Origin: Chloroflexota bacterium
GTDB taxonomy: Bacteria > Chloroflexota > Anaerolineae > Anaerolineales > UBA4823
Direction of reading: 5' to 3'
Assembly (NCBI GenBank): GCA_012798185.1
Contig: JAAZNS010000497.1
Span: 1 to 10,188, forward strand
DNA: 10,188 bases
Every line of letters starts with the position of its first letter. Within the stretch, counting starts at the first letter, position 1. Both the position numbers and the translations under genes were made by a program. Shown here piece by piece: positions 1-6,097 of this stretch. Below the pieces are notes generated by a model. The model made no database searches. It had not been told where the DNA came from and saw only the letters and a program-made list of their open reading frames with translations.

Positions 1-2
1 CA

Positions 3-236
3 ATAGTTGATATCGAAGCAAATGCAGTTATTCCTAGTCATCATCACCCTCATGAACAAGTGGGGATCGTATTAAACGGTGAGCTTGATTTTTATATCGA
101 AAATGAGTACCGCCATCTTCATCAAGGTGAGATATACATAATCCCATCCAACATAGAACATAAAGTAATTTGCAGCGCTCAACCTGCTCAGGTTTTAGAT
201 ATTTTCTCCCCCGTCAGAGAAGAATATAAATATTAA
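3..236 (+). CDS. Cupin-domain protein, C-terminal 77 residues (partial)
   Basis: The open frame enters from the left edge and ends at TAA (234-236), so the start lies outside the window. The 77 visible residues have the small cupin pattern. A histidine cluster (PSHHHPHEQ) is followed by VGIVLNGELDF, matching cupin motif 1 with its metal-binding His/His/Glu set. A second part, HQGEIYIIPSNIEHKV, matches motif 2 with its Pro and last His. The tail LDIFSPVREEY is typical of single-domain Cupin_2 proteins. Such proteins bind a metal or small ligand in a beta-barrel, and they range from enzymes to sensors; the substrate cannot be told here. The gene converges on murE, with 50 bp between the two stop codons. 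Family call is secure; function is unknown. Confidence 0.82.
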   Translation: MVDIEANAVIPSHHHPHEQVGIVLNGELDFYIENEYRHLHQGEIYIIPSNIEHKVICSAQPAQVLDIFSPVREEYKY

Positions 237-286
237 AGAGTGCCCATATTTTTTTCTTCAATTCTTGATTTTAAATTTTGGAGAAA

Positions 287-1861
287 TCAGGTTGGAAGAA
301 AGGGCATTGCAGGTCCTGGGATTCCTAATCTTTCAGTGATTGCCGCCCGTAATGCAGTGCGGTCATCCCAGGCATATTCCACGTCCCCAAAACACATGGA
401 CTGCTCATGCCCTTTCCCAAAGGCAATAACCAAATCGTTGGCTGCAGCGATATTGACAGCAAACCGCAATGCCTCTCTACGGTCGGGAATACGCCAATAA
501 GTTTTACCTTCAATTCCTCCTTGATTATCCATACCCTTTGCCATTTCAGCCAATATGGCATCCAAAGATTCTGTGCGTGGATCTTCAGCGGTCATTATCG
601 AGATATCAGCCAATTGAGCAGCATTTTCAGCCATCATACGGCGCTTTTCACGGTCTCTCAATCCAGCCGAGCCAAATATAGCGATTACCCGCCCTGAAGT
701 TACTTGCCGCACTGTTTCAAGGGCAACTTTCAACGCATTGGGTGTATGTGCAAAATCTACAATTGCAGTGAAATTTTGACAGTAATCTATGCGCTCCATT
801 CTGCCCTCCACACCCTTCATACGAGCAATCCCCTCTATAGCGGCGGAAAGATCAATGCCCAAACCCCCTACACTTGCAGCGAGAGCTGCCAGAATGTTAG
901 ATACATTATGGCTGCCGATTAACGCTGTCTCGATTTTAAAACTTCCAAAAGGCGTATTGACTTGGAATTGCATCCCCTCTTTGTTTGAAATGATCGATTG
1001 GGGGTAGAAATCGGCATTTTGAGATAACCCATAACTAATCACATGATTTGAAGGTAAACCGGAATCAGCCAAAGTCTTTAAATAATCGAAAGAGGCGTCA
1101 TCCTGATTTAGTACCACCTTCCGATAATTCCCTTTGATTTTCACAATCGTATCCGCCAGATGTTTTATCAACATCGATTTAGCATCCCGGTATGCTTCAA
1201 ATGTCTTATGATAATCCAGGTGCTCATGAGTGATATTCGTAAATACAGCCAGGTCGAATTCACAAGCAGTAACACGATGCTGGGCTAATCCGTGGGAAGT
1301 AGCTTCAAGAATAACATGGCTCACCGGATTGGGCTTTTGAAAAGCCATTTGCGCGAGATAATATTGCACTTCGGGCGCTTCAGGTGTAGTAACATGAAAA
1401 CCAGTATCCATGATTTGATCCCCAATGATCGCGTTGACAGTGGAAATAACCCCTGTGTTTATTCCAGCAGCTTTAAGGATGGAATATATCAGATTTACTG
1501 TGGTTGTTTTCCCATCCGTACCCGTAACCCCAATAACGGTTAGTTGTCTTGCCGGGAAACCATAAAATGCAGCCGATATATATGCCATAGCTTTTCGGCT
1601 GTCGGAAACATGGATGTAAGGTAAAGATAATTTGCCTTGAACCTCACTCCCAATTATGGCTGCAGCACCATTTTGTATTGCAGAAGGGATAAATCGATGT
1701 CCGTCTACACTGGTGCCAGGTAGTGCAACAAATAAATACCCAGGTTTCACCAATCGGGAATCCATTACAATCCCTTCAATTGGAATGTCCAGGTTTGCTG
1801 GGATATCGAAAACGATATCCTGAGGTAAAGCAGAAATCAGTTGATCAAGCAGAATGGTCAT
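287..1861 (-). CDS. murE: UDP-N-acetylmuramoyl-tripeptide synthetase MurE (diamino-acid adding ligase)
   Basis: This cytoplasmic Mur ligase adds the third amino acid of the peptidoglycan stem peptide (usually meso-diaminopimelate or a basic diamino acid) to UDP-MurNAc-L-Ala-D-Glu, using ATP. The 524 residues show all three Mur domains. The N-terminal UDP-binding domain has DSR (34-36). The ATP-binding P-loop is GVTGTDGKTTT (111-121), with Asp where GTNGKT is usual. Also visible are TTPE (158-161), EATSHGLAQHR (187-197) and Lys228 in AKSML, the likely carbamylated lysine. The C-terminal domain carries DFAHTPNAL (369-377), EDPRTE (426-431) and GKGHE (482-486). The EDPR motif stands where DAP-adding enzymes have DNPR, so the amino acid added is uncertain. 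The ATG follows GGGAG (1873-1877) at 11 nt. It lies downstream of the F0 genes on the same strand after 276 bp and a strong stem-loop, so it is probably transcribed separately; I found no convincing promoter. Confidence 0.93.
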   Translation of the reverse strand: MTILLDQLISALPQDIVFDIPANLDIPIEGIVMDSRLVKPGYLFVALPGTSVDGHRFIPSAIQNGAAAIIGSEVQGKLSLPYIHVSDSRKAMAYISAAFYGFPARQLTVIGVTGTDGKTTTVNLIYSILKAAGINTGVISTVNAIIGDQIMDTGFHVTTPEAPEVQYYLAQMAFQKPNPVSHVILEATSHGLAQHRVTACEFDLAVFTNITHEHLDYHKTFEAYRDAKSMLIKHLADTIVKIKGNYRKVVLNQDDASFDYLKTLADSGLPSNHVISYGLSQNADFYPQSIISNKEGMQFQVNTPFGSFKIETALIGSHNVSNILAALAASVGGLGIDLSAAIEGIARMKGVEGRMERIDYCQNFTAIVDFAHTPNALKVALETVRQVTSGRVIAIFGSAGLRDREKRRMMAENAAQLADISIMTAEDPRTESLDAILAEMAKGMDNQGGIEGKTYWRIPDRREALRFAVNIAAANDLVIAFGKGHEQSMCFGDVEYAWDDRTALRAAITERLGIPGPAMPFLPT

Positions 1862-2045
1862 ATAATCTGATTCTCCCGATCTGGAAATCGAGTGATATTT
1901 TCATTATTCATAATGAGTGAGTTTCATGATAACTCATAATCAGGGTGTCAGTGATATAAAAGGAAAAACTGTCGAAAAAACAAGTTCTTCTAATTATTTT
2001 ATTGAATGTCTCGCCTTTTCACAACAGCCATGTTATTAAATCAAT

Positions 2046-2120
2046 TGCCCTCACAATTTTTCTTTCATCCTATTTATCCATAATCCAATTGTAAAAAGGA
2101 TAAAAGAAATTGTGAGGGCA
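2046..2120 (-). terminator. Long stem-loop just downstream of the F0 gene cluster (terminator-like)
   Basis: Arms 2046-2070 and 2098-2120 are inverted copies around a 27-nt loop. In the minus-strand RNA, 14 uninterrupted pairs are followed by a 2-nt bulge and 9 further pairs, one of them a U.G wobble. An outer 8-bp match (2035-2042 with 2131-2138) could extend the structure up to the atpFH stop codon. No run of U directly follows the stem, so it is not a classic intrinsic terminator. It may instead end transcription weakly, block 3' exonucleases or mark a processing site. The rest of the gap to murE (1862-2034) holds no gene that I can support. Confidence 0.5.
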
Positions 2121-2137
2121 GAATTCAATGGATTTAA

Positions 2138-2878
2138 TTACGATAAACTCTTGCGTAGACCTTCCAGTTGGCCGGCAACAGAACCATCCATCACTTTATT
2201 GCCAACCCGGATGACTAATCCGCCTAAAATTGAAGGATTGACTTTAAAATTAATTTCAGCATCCGGTCCAATTTTCGACATCAAACTTCGTTTAATATCG
2301 TCTTGTTCAACAGGTGTCAGAGGTAATGCACTGGTTATCTGAGCTGTTTCACCGCTCGTCAACTTGGCATCTTCAAGTACGACCACTTTACCCGATTTTA
2401 CTCCAGAAAAAAATTCATCGATTAATGCTCGTTGGCGTTTTTCGTCGAGTGATTCACCGATTAATTTATTAGCAGCTGCAATGGCTAATGCAGCAATTTG
2501 ACCACGCATATCAGCCAGAATTTGATCTCTTTCCTCAGTAACACTGGCTAAAGCTTCTTCACGGATTTTCGCTGCTTCAGCATCAGCTTTTGCTTGAATC
2601 TCCTGAGCAATTTTATCTGCCCGGTCAGTTGCCTCGCGAATTTTTTGTGCTGCTTCTGCCTGGGCTTTGGTGATTATTTCCTGAGCTTCTTTTTCAGCAT
2701 TAGCTCGTGCATCTGCGGCTATCCGAGCGTCCTCAATACCTTGGGCAATTTTCTTTTTTCGGTTTTCCAGCATATTTAATATCGGTTTATAGGCTAATGC
2801 GTATAATAAAATGACTAATATCGCAAAATTAAATACCTGGAATAGGAAAAACCCCAGATTGATACCTAGCTTTTCCAT
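2138..2878 (-). CDS. atpF: F-type ATP synthase b subunit fused to the C-terminal domain of delta
   Basis: This is the peripheral stalk of the ATP synthase, holding F1 still while the c-ring turns. Residues about 8-30 form the single membrane helix typical of subunit b, followed by a long charged, Ala/Glu/Lys-rich coiled coil (about 35-155) with the usual RAEAE-like composition. A standard b ends near 156-170 residues, but this protein continues to 246. Its last ~80 residues resemble the C-terminal part of subunit delta: SALPLT (183-188), then NPSILGGLVIRVG (214-226) and MDGSVAGQLEGLR (230-242). The N-terminal helical domain of delta (about 105 residues, which contacts alpha) is absent. The start ATG has AAGGAG (2889-2894) at 10 nt, and 22 bp separate it from atpE. 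Similar extended b subunits are known in the alternate N-ATPase family, but here the c subunit and gene order look ordinary. Confidence 0.88.
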   Translation of the reverse strand: MEKLGINLGFFLFQVFNFAILVILLYALAYKPILNMLENRKKKIAQGIEDARIAADARANAEKEAQEIITKAQAEAAQKIREATDRADKIAQEIQAKADAEAAKIREEALASVTEERDQILADMRGQIAALAIAAANKLIGESLDEKRQRALIDEFFSGVKSGKVVVLEDAKLTSGETAQITSALPLTPVEQDDIKRSLMSKIGPDAEINFKVNPSILGGLVIRVGNKVMDGSVAGQLEGLRKSLS

Positions 2879-2900
2879 AAGTTACTCGCTCCTTAATTTG

Positions 2901-3146
2901 TTAACCAGCAACAAATACGAGAATAATCGCTACCACCAGGGCATAAATTGCTACTGCTTCGGCAAATGCCATCCCAAGAATCATATTCGTTTGAATGGCG
3001 GGTGCAGCATCTGGATTGCGTCCGATTGCTTGTACACCGCCCATCGCAGCCAATCCAACCCCCAAGCCAGCACCTATTGTGCCAAGCATCGCTAATCCTG
3101 CAGCTAACAATTTCATTCCCATGATAAATGATGCCGGATCATTCAT
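2901..3146 (-). CDS. atpE: F-type ATP synthase c subunit (proteolipid ring)
   Basis: An 81-residue hairpin of two membrane helices forms the rotor ring that carries ions across the membrane. Helix 1 has the glycine ladder IGAGLGVG (24-31), the polar loop is GRNPDA (42-47), and helix 2 holds the ion-binding Glu63 in AFAEAVAIY. Na+-coupled rings usually have Gln in helix 1 (as in GIGQG) and Ser/Thr right after the Glu. Here these positions are Val30 and Ala64, so proton coupling is predicted. AAGGAG (3156-3161) lies 9 nt before the ATG. Its place between atpB and the b-delta gene is the normal F0 order. Confidence 0.96.
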   Translation of the reverse strand: MNDPASFIMGMKLLAAGLAMLGTIGAGLGVGLAAMGGVQAIGRNPDAAPAIQTNMILGMAFAEAVAIYALVVAIILVFVAG

Positions 3147-3197
3147 TACATATTTCTCCTTCTCGTTAGATCAAAATATTGCACTCTGGAAACCATT

Positions 3198-4244
3198 TTA
3201 ATGATGACTGACTGTTGCCATACTGATAAATATGGTAGAAAGCAAGAAGAAAACATAAGCCTGTATGACGCCAAAGAACAATTCGAATATATATAACACA
3301 GGTGGGACACCCACAGCTACTAATGCGCCAATCACCGAAAGTAAAATCGCGCCGCCGAATACATTCCCAAAAAGACGGAAGCCAAACGAGATGATTTTCA
3401 TAAATTCCAGGATAAGCTCTAGGAGTCCTACGACGAAATTTATTACCCCGAAGATTCCCCCGCTGATCAATTGTTTTATGGCGATAAATTTATTAAAATA
3501 ACCAAATCCTAATGCCCACACACCATAAATTTGAGTAAATAGAACCGCCAGAAAACCCAAACCAAGCGTGAAGTTCAAATCCGTTGCCGAACCGCGCAGA
3601 TAAGGGACAATTTCACATGCCGTACAAAGCTCAGTTGCCTCGTGACTGGTTTCTTCCACTTCTCCGCCCGCCGATGTTGCATGTTCTGTCGAAGCTTCTG
3701 CTTGAGAAGGTTTTCCTTTATCAATGCTAAAAATCTCCAAACTTCCGATATTGAATAATTTTACCGGGGCATAACCCGTTCCTTTGTGAACTTGCTTCAA
3801 ATAACCAATGCTTTCAAAACCGGGCACCAGCTTGACCATGTTTGCCATAAATACCAACAAAAATATCGTGGCGGGTATTGGGAATATTCTTTTCCCCCAC
3901 TTTCCTGCCGCCCCCTCCACTGTGTTCCAAAGAAATTCTACGATAGCTTCAAAAGCATTCGTTATTCCCGAAGGCACCATTTTTCCGCTGACAGCGAACC
4001 GGTGTACACCGAAGTAGGCAATTAATAATAATACAATATCTGCAATCAGAGTTCCAAGAATTGTATTGGTGATTTGAAATCCGAAAATCGATAAACCTGT
4101 TTCCTCAGGAGGTAAAACAACTACCGGGCTGACTGGTTTTAAAATTGTTGGCCCACCGAATGCACAATATCCGCCTAAAACCAATAACCCAAGGGCAATC
4201 CAGCGCTTGACTTTTCTTCGTTTTTTCGGTGTTTCCTCACTCAC
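3198..4244 (-). CDS. atpB: F-type ATP synthase a subunit (proton half-channels)
   Basis: The a subunit provides the two half-channels that load and unload protons on the c-ring. The essential arginine is Arg290 in FGFRLFGN (287-294). Gly298 and Glu321 form the G/E arrangement seen in many bacteria in place of the E. coli Glu219/His245 pair, and Gln328 lies in the conserved last helix (VIQAYVFFLL). PYLRGSATDLN (214-224) marks the conserved third membrane segment. At 348 residues it is longer than the E. coli protein (271). There is an extra basic-then-hydrophobic N-terminus (KKRRKVKRW, then a hydrophobic stretch to about 31). A long polar, Glu/His-rich insert (about 143-215) with CTAC (207-210) lies in the loop before TM3, expected outside the cytoplasm. 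The start is GTG (4242-4244), overlapping the atpI stop by 8 nt, with GAGGAG (4255-4260) 10 nt upstream; this suggests coupled translation. Confidence 0.95.
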   Translation of the reverse strand: MSEETPKKRRKVKRWIALGLLVLGGYCAFGGPTILKPVSPVVVLPPEETGLSIFGFQITNTILGTLIADIVLLLIAYFGVHRFAVSGKMVPSGITNAFEAIVEFLWNTVEGAAGKWGKRIFPIPATIFLLVFMANMVKLVPGFESIGYLKQVHKGTGYAPVKLFNIGSLEIFSIDKGKPSQAEASTEHATSAGGEVEETSHEATELCTACEIVPYLRGSATDLNFTLGLGFLAVLFTQIYGVWALGFGYFNKFIAIKQLISGGIFGVINFVVGLLELILEFMKIISFGFRLFGNVFGGAILLSVIGALVAVGVPPVLYIFELFFGVIQAYVFFLLSTIFISMATVSHH

Positions 4245-4542
4245 GAGAGTTTTTCTCCTCTCTACTCAATGATTTTTCTGTTTGATGAGACTTATTCAGA
4301 AGGTTTGCTTCCCTCTTGGCTAGAAAATAGGTCAGAACTAGGGATAGAGGTATTGAACCGATAACTAAAATAAGCGTAAAAGCTGGTTTTGTTCCTAATA
4401 ATCGGTCTAACCAAATGCCAATAAATAAACTTAGAAAAATTACAATCAAATTCAAACAAGCCACTTGCCCCCCAACAGAGAATGCTGTGCTAAAAACATT
4501 TCCAAGGTTTGTATTATTTGATTCTTGTTTACTCTGGCTCAT
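4237..4542 (-). CDS. AtpI/AtpZ-like small membrane protein of the ATP synthase cluster
   Basis: A 101-residue protein with two predicted membrane helices (about 27-48 and 54-75) and a charged Lys/Glu-rich C-terminal tail. The segment GIWLDRLLGTKPAFT (42-56), with Gly, Asp-Arg and a GT.P turn between the helices, is the hallmark of the AtpZ/AtpI group. Members sit first in atp operons and are linked to c-ring assembly or to Mg2+/Ca2+ transport. Which of the two names applies cannot be settled here, so no symbol is given. Its stop overlaps the GTG start of atpB. There is no clear Shine-Dalgarno site before the ATG; a candidate promoter ends only 9 nt upstream, so the message may be nearly leaderless. 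Confidence 0.82.
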   Translation of the reverse strand: MSQSKQESNNTNLGNVFSTAFSVGGQVACLNLIVIFLSLFIGIWLDRLLGTKPAFTLILVIGSIPLSLVLTYFLAKREANLLNKSHQTEKSLSREEKNSRE

Positions 4543-4551
4543 GACTCGCGA

Positions 4552-4581
4552 ATTTTATCATACCCATATTAATACCGTCAA
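4552..4581 (-). promoter_or_regulatory. Candidate sigma70-type promoter for the F0 genes
   Basis: On the minus strand TTGACG (4576-4581) and TAAAAT (4552-4557) are separated by 18 nt. Each hexamer matches five of six consensus bases. It lies in the 85-bp gap between nuoN and the atpI-like gene, the widest gap in the nuo-atp run. A start site 7-10 nt after the -10 box would fall at or just before the ATG. Such matches can occur by chance in AT-rich DNA. Confidence 0.4.
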
Positions 4582-4627
4582 TAAGACCTAAATTTGTCTT
4601 GTTTCCAATATTAAATATTAATGATTA

Positions 4628-6097
4628 TCAGAAAAGACTCACCACTGATTTTATCGATAAATTTAACCACGGCGCCATTACAATTCCTATTAATAAGATA
4701 CCTGTAACCAAAACGCCCAAAGCGAGACTATAAGACCGCGGAATCGGAAGGGGTTTCTCTTCATCTTCCGAGCGGTATAAGTAAACAACTTTTAACACTG
4801 TCAAATAGTAGTACAGCCCAATAATTGAATTTAGAACACCTACCACAGCCAGCCAAATGAGATTAGCTTGAACGGCTGCTGCGAAGACGATAAATTTAAC
4901 CACAAAGCCACCAAATGGAGGCATACCCGCCAGTGACAAAAATGCAACCAGCATTGCTAACGCCAGCGCTGGAGACCGTCTGCTTAAACCAGCATAGGCA
5001 GCAATATCGTCAGAACCGCTCACTCTACCAAACGCCGCCACGACACCAAAAGCTGCCAGGTTGGTGATAACATATGCTATCAAATAGAAGACCACACTGC
5101 TCATGCCAAAAAACGAATCATACGTGATCGAACCCAAACCAATTAATGCATAACCGGCATGTGCGATTGAAGAATATGCTAGCATACGTTTGATATTCTT
5201 TTGGGTCAACGCCAGCAAATTACCTATCGTCATCGTAAGTGTGGATATCGCCACCAAGAACGCACTCCAATAAGGAAGGATTTCTGGAAAAGCAATCAAT
5301 AAAACTCTTAACAGCACAGAAAAACCAGCTGCTTTAGAAGCCGTAGATAAAAATCCTGCTACCGGAGTTGGTGCACCCTCGTATACATCTGGTGCCCAAA
5401 AATGTAGTGGCACCGCCGAGATTTTAAAAGCAAAGCCTACAATCACCAAAATTAATACACCGAAAGAGAGCTCAGTGGGAATTCCCCCAGATTGAATAAT
5501 ATTACTGATTTTATAGATTTGAGTGGTTCCGGTAAATCCGTAAAGTAAACTAAATCCATACAGCAATATAGCAGAAGTCATGGCGCCAAATAATAAATAC
5601 TTAAAGCCAGCTTCAGTAGATTTTTCATCCTGCGTAATAAATCCAGCAAGGATATACAAGGGGATCGATGTAGTTTCGATTGCCAGATATAGCATGATCA
5701 AATCAGCAGCCGATGCCATCAAACACATTCCAATAGTGGATGCGAGCATCAAGAGATAAAATTCACCTCGTTTACCGATTTTTTCCATCCCCATTGCAAA
5801 CATAGCCGTGATGGCAGCACTGAACAAGAACAGCATTTTAAAGGTAAAACCCATCCAGTCATATCGAATCATGCCGCCAAATGCAAATGTTTGGAGAACT
5901 GATTCGTTTGGGCGGATAACCAATAGACAACCAATGATAATTACTCCCAAACCGCCTGCTGTAATCCACCCTAATTTATCATGATGTTCCTTAGATAGGA
6001 ATAAATCAAAAAATAATACTAAAAATCCCAATACCAGAATAGAAATCTCTGGAAGTATGCTCAAGATCATAGAAGGATTAAAAGTACCAGAAATCAC
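4628..6097 (-). CDS. nuoN: NADH-quinone oxidoreductase (complex I) subunit N
   Basis: NuoN is the antiporter-like subunit nearest the hydrophilic arm and one of the proton-pumping units of complex I. The 489 residues are nearly all membrane helices. The channel residues are in place: Glu141 in TM5 (LAIETTSIPLYIL), Lys225 in TM7 (FKISAVPLHFWAPDVYEGAPTP), Lys255 in TM8 (STASKAAGF) and Lys401 in TM12 (GFVVKFIVF). QKNIKRMLAYSSIAHAGY (299-316) is a further family signature. The start is GTG (6095-6097), directly abutting the TAA of the upstream nuoM with no spacer. A GGAGG (6105-6109) inside the end of that nuoM, 7 nt away, fixes this start and implies translational coupling. Length and motifs are normal, so the protein appears intact and functional. 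Confidence 0.96.
   Translation of the reverse strand: MISGTFNPSMILSILPEISILVLGFLVLFFDLFLSKEHHDKLGWITAGGLGVIIIGCLLVIRPNESVLQTFAFGGMIRYDWMGFTFKMLFLFSAAITAMFAMGMEKIGKRGEFYLLMLASTIGMCLMASAADLIMLYLAIETTSIPLYILAGFITQDEKSTEAGFKYLLFGAMTSAILLYGFSLLYGFTGTTQIYKISNIIQSGGIPTELSFGVLILVIVGFAFKISAVPLHFWAPDVYEGAPTPVAGFLSTASKAAGFSVLLRVLLIAFPEILPYWSAFLVAISTLTMTIGNLLALTQKNIKRMLAYSSIAHAGYALIGLGSITYDSFFGMSSVVFYLIAYVITNLAAFGVVAAFGRVSGSDDIAAYAGLSRRSPALALAMLVAFLSLAGMPPFGGFVVKFIVFAAAVQANLIWLAVVGVLNSIIGLYYYLTVLKVVYLYRSEDEEKPLPIPRSYSLALGVLVTGILLIGIVMAPWLNLSIKSVVSLF

Noticed and set aside
228..255. Small inverted repeat followed by seven T after the cupin stop codon
   Set aside because: The stem is six A/T pairs with a 12-nt loop; too weak to call a terminator in AT-rich DNA.
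1891..1957. Direct repeat AGTGATAT (1891-1898 and 1950-1957) and an ATGAGT/ACTCAT hairpin (1913-1937) upstream of murE
   Set aside because: Eight-base repeats and six-base stems are expected by chance here; no promoter or operator arrangement could be tied to them.
1981..2040. Tiny minus-strand reading frame in the murE-atpFH gap (ATG followed by about ten codons)
   Set aside because: Too short, with no ribosome binding site and no recognisable peptide.
2112..2342. Plus-strand open frames opposite the F0 and nuo genes
   Set aside because: They are antisense shadows of strongly conserved minus-strand genes and show no protein-family features.
2138..4542. Na+-translocating N-ATPase type cluster
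   Set aside because: The extended b subunit fits, but the c subunit lacks the helix-1 Gln and the Ser/Thr after Glu63, and the N-ATPase-specific small genes and order are not seen.
4583..4600. AAGAC/GTCTT hairpin between nuoN and the atpI-like gene
   Set aside because: Only five pairs with an 8-nt loop and no U-run; not a credible terminator of the nuo genes.
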